The notes beneath the pieces are model-generated. The model saw nothing but the letters and a program-made list of their open reading frames with translations, was not told the DNA's origin and did not search any database. Below are positions 7,874-15,505 of a stretch of 34,518 nt of DNA, one piece after another (positions within the stretch are counted from its first letter, which is position 1; the number at the start of each line of letters is the position of its first letter). Origin of the DNA: Bacteroidota bacterium (lineage in GTDB: Bacteria > Bacteroidota > Bacteroidia > NS11-12g > UBA955); assembly GCA_024103355.1 (NCBI GenBank), contig JAGFIU010000033.1:1-34518 (forward strand). Direction: 5' to 3'. A program made the position numbers and the translations under genes.

Positions 7874-8112
7874 TTTATTTCTTCAAAATTTATTTCATCA
7901 TTATTGCTCTCCGATTTCTTTGGTGAAATTGCTGTATTACAACAGGACTTTGTGTTTGCACAACCCATTTTAAATATTCCCATCACCAAAAGAAGTCCTC
8001 CCATAAGTGCTACAAACCATTCTTTAGTTTCAACACCTTGTATTATAATCAAAATGCCCATTACTAAATAGAGCACTCGCATCAGATTCCATCCTTTTAA
8101 TAACTCTTTCAT
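7870..8112 (-). CDS. Small Cys-rich two-helix membrane protein (YgaP/DUF2892-like)
   Basis: From ATG 8112 the protein has 80 residues. Two hydrophobic segments (about 11-25 and 30-46) are followed by a cytoplasmic-looking tail with MGCANTKSCCNTAI, giving four Cys within about eight residues. The size and topology resemble the small inner-membrane modules that accompany rhodanese domains. I do not recognise the exact family. A GTG 42 bases upstream (8154) would add 14 residues and overlap the methyltransferase stop. The ATG is preferred because the extra residues (TERIIFVKLRTIK) are unlike a membrane-protein N-terminus. The Cys cluster suggests metal or persulfide binding, which is an inference. 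Confidence 0.72.
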   Translation of the reverse strand: MKELLKGWNLMRVLYLVMGILIIIQGVETKEWFVALMGGLLLVMGIFKMGCANTKSCCNTAISPKKSESNNDEINFEEIK

Positions 8113-8150
8113 TTTTATTGTTCTTAATTTTACAAAGATAATCCTTTCAG

Positions 8151-8753
8151 TCACTTTTTTCTTGCATATAAACTAACTATGCTTGACTCGCCACGCAAGA
8201 TTATTCCTTCATTCATTTTCAAAATATTTTCTTCAGCTTTCAAAACTTCAAAATTTGCAAAATCACTTTTAAGTTGTTCAAGGTCGTAATAGAGTGGATT
8301 AGGAGTTTTAAAATCTTTATTATCAAGGCTTTTACCATTCCCAAAACCTTGCAAAATCAGCAATCCTCCTTGTTTAACATAAGATGCTAATTTCTGATGG
8401 TAAGCTGTTCTTTTTTCGGGTATAAAATGGGCAAAAATCAAAGCCAACACATCAAAATCTTCCGATTCAAAGTCCAATTGTTCAATATCTCCAACACAAT
8501 AATCAATTTTCACTCCGGCTTTTTGAGCCAAAACCTCTGCTTTTTGTTTTGCTGCTTCACTCAAATCAAAAGCACTGACATTCCATCCCAAACCGGCTGC
8601 AAAAACAGCATTTCGTCCTTCTCCTTCGGCAGGCAGCAGAATCTTACCTGTGTTAAGTGATTTCAGTTTCTCTTTCAAGAAAAGATTGGGACTTTCACCA
8701 AACATATAGACCTCTGAGGCATAAAGATTATCCCAATATTCCTGATTGAACAT
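8151..8753 (-). CDS. Class I SAM-dependent methyltransferase (TehB/thiol-methyltransferase-like), copy 1
   Basis: A 200-residue Rossmann-fold methyltransferase. The N-terminal WDNLYASEVYMFGESPN is followed by motif I, ILLPAEGEGRN (38-48). Next come an acidic SAM-ribose region (VSAFDLS), CVGDIEQLDF and DVLALIFAHF. The substitution of GEGRN for the usual G-x-G-x-G, and the FG-E-PN start, are shared with small methyltransferases of the tellurite/thiopurine-resistance type that methylate soft nucleophiles (S, Se, Te). The substrate is not shown by sequence. It is a clear paralogue of the next gene, eight bases away, so the pair arose by tandem duplication. It is likely cytosolic. Confidence 0.85.
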   Translation of the reverse strand: MFNQEYWDNLYASEVYMFGESPNLFLKEKLKSLNTGKILLPAEGEGRNAVFAAGLGWNVSAFDLSEAAKQKAEVLAQKAGVKIDYCVGDIEQLDFESEDFDVLALIFAHFIPEKRTAYHQKLASYVKQGGLLILQGFGNGKSLDNKDFKTPNPLYYDLEQLKSDFANFEVLKAEENILKMNEGIILRGESSIVSLYARKK

Positions 8754-8761
8754 GAATCAGT

Positions 8762-9382
8762 TTACTTTTTAACGGCAAAAATTCTCACAAGATTTGACCT
8801 CCCCACATGGAAGTCACCTTCACTCAATTCATCTATGATTTCTGAAATCTCAATAAAATCAAAATCTTCAAAATCATTTTTAAAATCCTCTAAAGAAAAG
8901 AGCATGTCAACATCCTTGGGGCCACCTGCTTTTGGGTTTTGGAGTTGATTTTCAACATGTTTTTTTTCAAACCCTTCCAAAATCAAATAACCTCCTTTTT
9001 TAACATATCCACTCAAGGTCCTGTGTAATTCTTTTCTGATTGATGAGGGAAAGTGAGCAAAAATCAAGGCTAAAGCATCGAAGGACTCAGCAGGATAAGC
9101 AATGTTTTCAATGTCAGAAATCACATAATCTATTTTGGCATTGTGTCTTTTTGCTAAATTTTCTGCTTTCTTTTTTCCTTCTATACTTTGGTCAAAGGCA
9201 TGCACTTCCCAACCAAGAGTAGCAGCATACACAGCGTTTCTACCCTCGCCCTCACACGGTAATAGAATCTTTCCGGATTTAATACTGCCTAATTTTGATT
9301 TAAAATATCGGTTAGGCGTTTCTCCATAAACATAAGCAACCTGACCAAATCGTTCATCCCAAAAGGCACTGCTACCGGTCAT
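8762..9382 (-). CDS. Class I SAM-dependent methyltransferase (TehB/thiol-methyltransferase-like), copy 2
   Basis: A 206-residue paralogue of the preceding methyltransferase. It shares FWDERFGQ-Y-YGETPN at the N-terminus, ILLPCEGEGRNAVYAATLGW (39-58), the VISDIENI acidic strand and DALALIFAHF. The C-terminal thirds have diverged most (KKGGYLILEGFEKKHVENQ against QGGLLILQGFGNGKS), which suggests different substrates. Its ATG shares one base with the stop of the rhodanese gene (TAATG), linking sulfur transfer and methylation in one translational unit. As for copy 1, activity on thiols or chalcogen anions is an inference from family resemblance and context. Confidence 0.85.
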   Translation of the reverse strand: MTGSSAFWDERFGQVAYVYGETPNRYFKSKLGSIKSGKILLPCEGEGRNAVYAATLGWEVHAFDQSIEGKKKAENLAKRHNAKIDYVISDIENIAYPAESFDALALIFAHFPSSIRKELHRTLSGYVKKGGYLILEGFEKKHVENQLQNPKAGGPKDVDMLFSLEDFKNDFEDFDFIEISEIIDELSEGDFHVGRSNLVRIFAVKK

Positions 9383-9711
9383 TATTGTTCACTTTTGATT
9401 TCATTAACAATGGCATCCACATTATACCAAGAGCCACCATTAAAGATGTTAGTAATTCCTTGTTGTTCAAGATAGCTTTTTGCCTGTGTGCATCTGCCTC
9501 CACTTTGACAGAAAAGAACAATATTTTTCTTCCCTTTAAACTTTGCAACTTTAGCAGGTATAGTGTCCAAAGGAATATTGACTGAACCTTTTACGCTACC
9601 TCCTGAATATTCTCCCGGTGTACGAACGTCAACCAAAAATGCACCGTCCTTGATTATTTCTTTTAACTGTTCATTGTCTGCACCGAATAATGATTTAAAA
9701 ATTCCAAACAT
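9382..9711 (-). CDS. Rhodanese-like sulfurtransferase
   Basis: A single rhodanese domain of 109 residues. It has the CH2A-like segment FLVDVRTPGEYSGGSVKGSV (25-44) and an active-site loop CQSGGR at 68-73, where Cys68 would carry the persulfide. An additional Cys74 (GGRC) immediately follows. There is no signal peptide, so it is cytoplasmic. Single-domain rhodaneses of this kind carry sulfane sulfur to thiols or other acceptors. It lies 19 bases after the DUF302 gene and overlaps the first methyltransferase by one base, so it belongs to the operon. Substrate is unknown. Confidence 0.93.
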   Translation of the reverse strand: MFGIFKSLFGADNEQLKEIIKDGAFLVDVRTPGEYSGGSVKGSVNIPLDTIPAKVAKFKGKKNIVLFCQSGGRCTQAKSYLEQQGITNIFNGGSWYNVDAIVNEIKSEQ

Positions 9712-9730
9712 ATTTTTATTGATTAATTAT

Positions 9731-10117
9731 TTAAAGATTGTTGATTACTAATTTTAATTTTTCTCTCACCTGAGTTGCAATATCTCCCAACCCATCATTC
9801 TTAACTGCCATCATGGATGCAACAGGATCTATGGCACTCACTTTTACTTTTCCTGCTTCTGATTCTTGTACAATAACATTGCATGGCAGCATGGTTCCAA
9901 TTTCGTCTTCAGCTGACAAGGCCTTGTGTGCAAAAACAGGATTGCAAGCACCCAAAATGACATACTTTCTAAAATCCACATCTATTTTTTTCTTGAGTGT
10001 GTCCTTGATGTCTATTTCGGAAATGACACCAAAACCCTCCTTTTTTAGTTCATCTTTTACATGTGACACTGCTCCTTCAAAGTCAGAATTTACGATTTTA
10101 GAAAATGTATAGCTCAT
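9731..10117 (-). CDS. DUF302 family protein
   Basis: The 128-residue protein is a complete DUF302 domain. It shows the family pattern FRKYVILGACNPVFAHKALS followed by E-x-x-IG-x-MLPCNVIVQE, with two conserved Cys (in LGACNP and in LPCNV). DUF302 proteins are small alpha/beta proteins often found beside rhodaneses, redox proteins and metal-stress genes; biochemical function is not established. It is the first gene of the minus-strand operon, about 25 bases after a -7 element and downstream of a 5-4-5 palindrome. The conserved Cys pair would suit binding of a soft metal, heme or sulfur species, but that is inference. Confidence 0.9.
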   Translation of the reverse strand: MSYTFSKIVNSDFEGAVSHVKDELKKEGFGVISEIDIKDTLKKKIDVDFRKYVILGACNPVFAHKALSAEDEIGTMLPCNVIVQESEAGKVKVSAIDPVASMMAVKNDGLGDIATQVREKLKLVINNL

Positions 10118-10141
10118 AATTGTATAGTGATTAAAACGGGT

Positions 10142-10186
10142 GCAAAACTAATTCTAGTGTTTTTACAACTTGGTAACTTTGGTTAC
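10142..10186 (-). promoter_or_regulatory. Operon promoter: -7 element with an Fnr-like 5-4-5 palindrome in place of the -33 box
   Basis: Minus-strand TAGTTTTGC at 10150-10142 is a good -7 element. At the -33 position (about 10173-10170) the sequence is CCAA, not TTTG. Instead a perfect palindrome GTAAC-TTTG-GTTAC spans 10173-10186, centred at 10179.5. With a start site near 10139 this is about -40, the position of class II activators. The 5-4-5 layout equals that of Fnr-type boxes, although the half-sites differ. The regulator itself is not in this window. Confidence 0.5.
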
Positions 10187-10238
10187 ACACCCGGAAAACT
10201 CTATGTAATTTTGTCATCCTTTCAAAACATACCTACTT

Positions 10239-12488
10239 TTACTCTACAATGATGATTTTCTCAGTGTAAAACCGATTCGCAGAACTGATTTGCAAAAAAT
10301 AAAGTCCCACAGGCTTATGAATTTTATATGAAGAGAATTTATTATCCATAATAAATTTATCAATCAAGCGACCATCAAAGCTGTATAGCTCAACATTTGC
10401 AGCATAATCGCTATTCCAAAACAAAGTGTTTTGAGAAAAATAGAAAGGTTTAGTAGTAGGTAAAATCTCTATATTAAGGACTAAATTCAGAATTTCATTT
10501 TGAGCTGTACAACCCGAAGCATTTTTAGTCACTACCTTATAATTCCCGGCACCTTTATATACCAAGAATGAAGTGTTTGAATCTGACAAAACATTATTGA
10601 AATACCAATATACATCTCCGCTTGCATCTGAAAACAAGGTATCATTGCTAACTGTCAAAGAAGGTGTTAAGGGCAAATCCAATTCTTTAACAAACATTGT
10701 ATCCGAATAGAATCGACAGCCTTTTGTGTCTTCGTATCTAAAACGGTAAATTCCACCTCCTGCATCGGTTGAATACGTTCTGTTTGTTCCCTGAATGACC
10801 ATTGTATCATTTTTAAACAGTGAATATGTTCCGTCAGGTCCTTGGGTTGTAAAAACATTAAAGCTATTTTTACAAATACTGTCAGATGCAGATATCCCTA
10901 TTGTTACATTGGATATAGTCTTAAATTCAGTGAAAAAAGAATCATTATAAGGGAACTGATCCTGCATTCCGTTTGGACTAAAAACCTTATAACTGAGTAA
11001 AGTGTTGCCAATGTTTAAATAATATTCACCAAAATCAACATAAACTCCGGTTTTCTCAACGATTGGAGCATCTAAGACAAAGTTTCTTCGAATGGTTGTA
11101 TCCGAAAAATAAGTTATAATTTCAAAACTGTCAATTGGCAGTTTGCCATGGTTATATACATAATACTTCAGTAGGATATTTCTACAACTCATATCATATT
11201 CTAAAAACTCAGTCCTGATACTCAGATCATAGTCTAAACAATTTGCACTTGGTTGTTTATCACTATCTTTCACACAATAAATACCCAAAACATTATCAAA
11301 GTTTGGATTAGAAATTAAAATTGATTGTCCGGAGTCTATGCTTGGTGAAGATTGAGTAGTAACAATAATTTGACTCCCGTCAAGTTGTTCAAAACAGTCA
11401 TGACTCAAGTCTGTTTTGTGCTTACTTAGTGCAAAGCCATTGGATAATAAACTATAAAAAGTATCATCGACAACAAACATACCTTGAATATCTGAACCGG
11501 CATAGGGGAAAAAGCTGTTATGATAAAGCTCTCTAACTTGAAAGGTAATCGGATTAACGTTCAAGATACAGGCATCGCTAAGGTATTTGCCACCAATCGC
11601 GAGCACACTATCATTGACAGTAAGAACCGAAGTAAACTTGCTTAAGTTTGTATTAGAATAATGACGGGAAGTATTGACTATTAACGAAGTGTCGATTTTT
11701 AGCAAATCAGAATTTTGTGTTACAATAAAAAAACCACTACTATCCGAGATAAATGTAGCCGCTGAGGGTAATAGAGAATCATCAGAAAGGAAAGAGGCAA
11801 GACTATCTCCAGTTGATGTCAATTTTAGTAATGATAACCTATCAGAGTAACTCTGAAAAATCACTAAATTTTCACTCCCAATTTCAAACATGGACAACAC
11901 TTTTGAATTAGTCTCAACTCGTGAATCAATATTAGAATACCATAATAGATTACCAGCAGCAGTTATTCTGAAAATAGCGCTACCCGATACCCTATTCCCA
12001 AAAATATCTTCGCGTTGATTACTTAAAATCGAAACCAGATAATCTCCATTCTTACACAAAATAATTTTATCAGCATAATCATTGCTTGACGTGTTGAGCA
12101 TTTTTGCCCAAAGTACACGACCACTTATAGTCACTTTAACAACAATTACTTGAGCATTCTGTTCAGGAATCTCAAATTGTCCAATCAAAACAAATGTTGT
12201 ATCGTTCTCTGCAATTCCCCCGGCACCTTGCAATTCGCGCATGGGTAAATCCGGATGATTTGAATGAATAAAAAGGCGGTTAGATGCCCCCTTATAAAAA
12301 TCAGTAAAAACTACTCCCATATTTGCGGAAGAACCGAATACCAGATATTCATCTTCGATTGTCTTAAACAACTGAGAACTATTATCTGCCATGAAACGAC
12401 TACCCAATACATTTACTGAGTTGAGCTCTTGACTCTCCCCTATAAAACTCATACTCAATAAACAGATTAATAAAATAAGATGCTTCAT
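10239..12488 (-). CDS. T9SS-exported protein with Ig-like region and type-A sorting domain
   Basis: From ATG 12488 the protein has 749 residues. A TTG 27 bases further upstream would put MLQNIERQR before the signal peptide and is rejected. Residues 1-20 (MKHLILLICLLSMSFIGESQ) are a Sec signal. The next ~370 residues alternate strands such as VIVVKVTISGRVLWAKML and ILLWYSNID-like repeats, suggesting a beta-propeller. The middle has an extracellular Ig/CARDB-like stretch (YDLSIRTEF through VFSPNGMQDQFPYNDSFF). It is followed by an Ig-like module with SICKNSFNVFTTQGPDGTYS and GGGIYRFRYEDTKGC. The last ~70 residues form the type-A T9SS sorting domain (VELYSFDGRLIDKF, PVGLYFLQI, YTEKIIIVE). It is secreted or surface-attached; ligand and role are unknown. 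Confidence 0.88.
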   Translation of the reverse strand: MKHLILLICLLSMSFIGESQELNSVNVLGSRFMADNSSQLFKTIEDEYLVFGSSANMGVVFTDFYKGASNRLFIHSNHPDLPMRELQGAGGIAENDTTFVLIGQFEIPEQNAQVIVVKVTISGRVLWAKMLNTSSNDYADKIILCKNGDYLVSILSNQREDIFGNRVSGSAIFRITAAGNLLWYSNIDSRVETNSKVLSMFEIGSENLVIFQSYSDRLSLLKLTSTGDSLASFLSDDSLLPSAATFISDSSGFFIVTQNSDLLKIDTSLIVNTSRHYSNTNLSKFTSVLTVNDSVLAIGGKYLSDACILNVNPITFQVRELYHNSFFPYAGSDIQGMFVVDDTFYSLLSNGFALSKHKTDLSHDCFEQLDGSQIIVTTQSSPSIDSGQSILISNPNFDNVLGIYCVKDSDKQPSANCLDYDLSIRTEFLEYDMSCRNILLKYYVYNHGKLPIDSFEIITYFSDTTIRRNFVLDAPIVEKTGVYVDFGEYYLNIGNTLLSYKVFSPNGMQDQFPYNDSFFTEFKTISNVTIGISASDSICKNSFNVFTTQGPDGTYSLFKNDTMVIQGTNRTYSTDAGGGIYRFRYEDTKGCRFYSDTMFVKELDLPLTPSLTVSNDTLFSDASGDVYWYFNNVLSDSNTSFLVYKGAGNYKVVTKNASGCTAQNEILNLVLNIEILPTTKPFYFSQNTLFWNSDYAANVELYSFDGRLIDKFIMDNKFSSYKIHKPVGLYFLQISSANRFYTEKIIIVE

Positions 12489-12512
12489 TCTTTGCCTTTC
12501 AATATTTTGCAA

Positions 12513-12520
12513 CAAAGGTA
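12513..12520 (-). promoter_or_regulatory. -7 element TACCTTTG of the T9SS protein gene
   Basis: Minus-strand TACCTTTG at 12520-12513 lies 24 nt before the ATG at 12488. This is the usual Bacteroidota distance for a short leader. No TTTG is seen at 19-21 nt upstream. The assignment rests on the -7 box and position only. Confidence 0.4.
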
Positions 12521-12579
12521 ATTGGATTTTGAAAAAATTAATTGTCTAATCCAAATACAAGCCCTCTTGGATATTTATA

Positions 12580-12588
12580 TAACTTTGC
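12580..12588 (+). promoter_or_regulatory. -7 element TAACTTTGC before the DUF2480 gene
   Basis: TAACTTTGC at 12580-12588 lies seven bases before ATG 12596, so the predicted mRNA would have almost no leader. No TTTG lies at the usual -33 spacing. The element also argues for ATG 12596 over the upstream TTG at 12542. Confidence 0.4.
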
Positions 12589-12595
12589 GCATCCA

Positions 12596-13105
12596 ATGGA
12601 AATTGAAAACAAAGTTCAAGCAAGTGGAATCATCACTTTGGATTTGGAGCAATATTATACTGCCGGAGAACGAATTGTTATTGACCTGAAAGAAAATCTT
12701 TTTATGGGACTTATTCTCAAAGAAAAAGAGTTCAGGGAGTATATCAAAAATCATGATTGGCAGCAGTACGAGGGGAAGCTTGTGGCTATTACTTGTTCGG
12801 CAGATGCAATCGTACCGACATGGGCATACATGCTTGTGGCAAGCAAGCTAATCGGAATTGCAAAAGAAGTAGTTTTTGGCAGTCTTGAAACATTAGAAAC
12901 TGTTGCAATACTTAACAAAATTAGGGAGCATATCAAACCTGCCGATTTTCAAGGTGCAAGAATCGTTATCAAAGGTTGCAGCAAAATCAGAATTACCGAA
13001 GCTGCTTATGTGGCAATAACCAACATGCTTGTTCCCTATGCACAATCCGTAATGTTTGGTGAACCATGTTCAACTGTTCCCGTTTACAAGAAAGCAAAAC
13101 AGTAG
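12596..13105 (+). CDS. DUF2480 family protein
   Basis: From ATG 12596 the protein has 169 residues and matches the DUF2480 family of Bacteroidota. It has MEIENKVQASGIITLDLEQY at the start, a central VAITCSADAIVPTWAYM and a C-terminal IVIKGCSKIRITEAAYVAIT. It is soluble with no signal peptide. No biochemical role is established for the family. A longer reading from TTG 12542 would add 18 residues (SNPNTSPLGYLYNF) that span the predicted promoter, so it is rejected. It stands divergent from the T9SS gene and 55 bases before the isocitrate-lyase-like gene. Confidence 0.88.
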   Translation: MEIENKVQASGIITLDLEQYYTAGERIVIDLKENLFMGLILKEKEFREYIKNHDWQQYEGKLVAITCSADAIVPTWAYMLVASKLIGIAKEVVFGSLETLETVAILNKIREHIKPADFQGARIVIKGCSKIRITEAAYVAITNMLVPYAQSVMFGEPCSTVPVYKKAKQ

Positions 13106-13160
13106 CACACACACCTTCTTGAACTAGCAATTTCTTTGGCAAGTTAATATTTTGTGAGAA

Positions 13161-14003
13161 ATGGAAAATCAATTAACACAAAAAGCCAAATCGTTTTTTG
13201 ACTTACATCATTCCGACAGTATGCTCATTTTGCCTAATATTTGGGAACCTGTCGGGGCATTGTTGCTTCAAGAAATTGGCTATAAAGCAGTAGCAACAGC
13301 AAGTGCCGCCATGGCTTTTACCAACGGAGTTCTTGATGGAGAAAAAATAACATTAGATGAGCTTATTCCTCAAATAGCAAAAATCGCTAAGTCAGTTGAA
13401 ATACCGGTCTCCGTGGATTTTGAAAGTGGATTTGCGGAGAATAACGAACAATTGGCTAAAAATATAGAGGCTTTGATAGATATAGGCGTTGTGGGTATCA
13501 ATATTGAAGATTCCGACAAAAAAAATCATTCTCTTATTTCTGCTGAAAAACAAATTTCAAAAATCAAAACCATCAAAGAAGTAGCTCAAAAAAGAGAGAT
13601 ACCATTCTTTATAAATGCCAGAACCGATATTTATATTTACAAAAAAGAGAAGAGTCCGGAATCAAAACTAAAAGAGAGCATTGAAAGAGGTTTGGCATAC
13701 AAAGAAGCAGGAGCCGACTGTTTCTATCCTATTGTGATGAAAAATCTTGAAGATATTCAAGCAACCGTTGAATCGCTCAAAATGCCTGTAAATATCCTAA
13801 CCCTTCCCGGGATACCGGATTTGCAAACACTGGAAGATATTGGTGTTGCACGCGTAAGTTTAGGTCCTTCCCTACTGAAATATGCAGTCAAGGCGATGAA
13901 AAGCCTTGCAGAACAACTGCAAAACAAAAAAGGGCTTGAAGAGATTACTCAAAATCCCATTACCTCCGATTATCTGGAGGCTTTGCTGATGAAAGTTCAA
14001 TAA
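13161..14003 (+). CDS. Isocitrate lyase/PEP mutase superfamily protein
   Basis: A 280-residue TIM-barrel enzyme of the PEP mutase/isocitrate lyase superfamily. It shows LPNIWEPVGALLLQEIG, VATASAAMAFTNGVLDG, the metal-binding strand VSVDFESGF (Asp86, Glu88) and GINIEDSD (Glu116). ARTDIYIYK and GADCFYPI complete the barrel. The family splits or forms C-C or C-P bonds next to carboxylates (oxaloacetate, methylisocitrate, phosphonopyruvate). This subgroup lacks the KKCGH catalytic loop of true isocitrate lyase, so it is not a glyoxylate-cycle enzyme. The substrate is unknown. It has its own short leader, with no obvious partner gene. Confidence 0.87.
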   Translation: MENQLTQKAKSFFDLHHSDSMLILPNIWEPVGALLLQEIGYKAVATASAAMAFTNGVLDGEKITLDELIPQIAKIAKSVEIPVSVDFESGFAENNEQLAKNIEALIDIGVVGINIEDSDKKNHSLISAEKQISKIKTIKEVAQKREIPFFINARTDIYIYKKEKSPESKLKESIERGLAYKEAGADCFYPIVMKNLEDIQATVESLKMPVNILTLPGIPDLQTLEDIGVARVSLGPSLLKYAVKAMKSLAEQLQNKKGLEEITQNPITSDYLEALLMKVQ

Positions 14004-14132
14004 GCACACATTCTCAATAGATGTTGAACAGCTCAAAGTCAGTTTAAATCAATTGTTTAAAAAGTAAACATAAAAACATTGTAACCTTTTGAGCACAATC
14101 AAACTCTAATATAATGAAATCAAAAAATTATT

Positions 14133-14795
14133 TTGAATAAATTAATCAAAGAGATGAAAGAACTAACTAAAACAGAATTGGAAAAACTCGAACTGCAAGA
14201 AGCTATCTCATTAGAAGACTTTGAACTAAGCGATGAAGAAAAGATAGAACAAATCGAATTTCATTTTGGTAAAATCATGCGTGTATTGGGCCTTGACCTC
14301 ACAGATGACAGTCTAAAAAACACGCCTCACAGGGTCGCAAAAATGTATGTTAATGAAATCTTTAGCGGCTTAAACCCTAAAAACAAACCTGAAATCAGTC
14401 AATTTGAAAATAAATATCATTACCAAAACATGTTGGTCGAAAAAGATATCACTCTCTTTTCTACCTGCGAACATCATTTTGTGCCCATCATCGGCAAAGC
14501 TCATGTTGCATACATTCCCAATGAACATGTAATTGGTCTTTCTAAAATCAACAGAATTGTTCAGTACTATGCAAAAAGACCGCAAGTACAAGAAAGACTG
14601 ACTACTCAAATAGGTGAAGCACTGAAAAACATACTCCAAATAGAAGATGTTGCAGTAATGATTGAAGCAGACCATTTATGCGTTAAATCTCGCGGAATCA
14701 AAGACACTAACAGCTCTACCACAACTTCTTACTTCTCAGGTAAATTTAATAATGAAGCCACTAAAAATGAGTTTCTTACCTATATTCGCAAATAA
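14133..14795 (+). CDS. folE: GTP cyclohydrolase I
   Basis: FolE opens GTP to dihydroneopterin triphosphate, the first step of folate and biopterin synthesis. The 220-residue protein has the zinc ligands Cys112 (FSTCEHHFVPI), His115 and Cys183 (HLCVKSRGIKD). It also has HRVAKMYVNEIFSGL and the QERLTTQI segment. The catalytic domain begins around residue 33. The frame can start at TTG 14133 or at ATG 14154 (MKELTKTELEKL). Both leave the domain intact, and I cannot choose firmly. An FNR-type reductase gene follows after 12 bases, so they form an operon. Confidence 0.96.
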   Translation: MNKLIKEMKELTKTELEKLELQEAISLEDFELSDEEKIEQIEFHFGKIMRVLGLDLTDDSLKNTPHRVAKMYVNEIFSGLNPKNKPEISQFENKYHYQNMLVEKDITLFSTCEHHFVPIIGKAHVAYIPNEHVIGLSKINRIVQYYAKRPQVQERLTTQIGEALKNILQIEDVAVMIEADHLCVKSRGIKDTNSSTTTSYFSGKFNNEATKNEFLTYIRK

Positions 14796-14807
14796 AAATT
14801 AATCATT

Positions 14808-15476
14808 ATGGCACATACAGTTAAAATAAAATCTATCGAACCATTGACACATGACGTGTTAAAATTAATATTGGAAAAGCCGGAGGGCATCACCTATATC
14901 CCCGGACAAGCAGCAGATTTTGCTATCAATAAACCAAATTGGGAAAAAGAATGGCGCACATTTACGTTCACTTCTTTGCCTGAAGAGGATTTTATTGAGT
15001 TTAATATCAAAACTTATACAGACCACAAAGGTGTAACCAACGAATTGCGTTCGCTAAAACCGGGAGATGAAATTATTATTGGTGATGTATATGGCGACAT
15101 CCACTACAAAGGAGAAGGAATTTTTCTTGCAGGTGGTGCCGGAATAACTCCGTTTATAGCCATATTGAGAGACCTTGAGAAAAAAGGCAAATTGGGTAAT
15201 AATAAATTAATCTTTGCTAATAAAACAAAAGCAGATATTATTCAGAAAGAGCTTTTTACAAAGATGCTCGGTGACAAATTTATCAATGTTATCTCAGATG
15301 AACAGGTTCCCGGATTTGAACACGGTTTTGTTACCGCTGAAATCATAAAAAAACATTCGGACAGCAATCTTAAGTATTACTATTTATGCGGCCCTCCCCC
15401 TATGATGAATGCAGTAGGCAAACATCTTGCATCTCTTGGAGTGGACAACGAACATATTGTGAAGGAAGGATTTTAG
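14808..15476 (+). CDS. FNR-family FAD-dependent NAD(P)H oxidoreductase
   Basis: A 222-residue two-domain ferredoxin-NADP reductase-type protein without a 2Fe-2S domain. FAD binding is shown by the RTFTFTS motif near 46-52, preceded by YIPGQAADFAI. The NAD(P) domain has LAGGAGITPFIAIL near 106-119 and the CGPPPMMNAV motif near the C-terminus, ending in an aromatic-type terminus (EGF). It could deliver electrons to a partner such as a flavodoxin, a ferredoxin or a monooxygenase. Close coupling to folE suggests a link to pterin or nitric-oxide chemistry, but that is unproven. A strong terminator follows 30 bases after the stop. Confidence 0.88.
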   Translation: MAHTVKIKSIEPLTHDVLKLILEKPEGITYIPGQAADFAINKPNWEKEWRTFTFTSLPEEDFIEFNIKTYTDHKGVTNELRSLKPGDEIIIGDVYGDIHYKGEGIFLAGGAGITPFIAILRDLEKKGKLGNNKLIFANKTKADIIQKELFTKMLGDKFINVISDEQVPGFEHGFVTAEIIKKHSDSNLKYYYLCGPPPMMNAVGKHLASLGVDNEHIVKEGF

Positions 15477-15505
15477 TTTTTCATATCAGTTAGTTTATTT
15501 GGTTT

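Noticed and set aside
12489-12515. Upstream TTG start for the large T9SS protein
   Set aside because: Adds nine charged residues before a perfectly good signal peptide that begins at ATG 12488.
12542-12595. TTG start for the DUF2480 gene
   Set aside because: Would translate through the predicted -7 element; ATG 12596 begins the family's conserved N-terminus.
13161-14003. Gene could be a true isocitrate lyase
   Set aside because: It lacks the KKCGH loop and is only 280 residues; it fits the PEP mutase/methylisocitrate lyase-like group.
14114-14140. Mini-frame MKSKNYFE ending at the folE start
   Set aside because: Eight codons only, with no regulatory amino-acid pattern; chance in AT-rich sequence.
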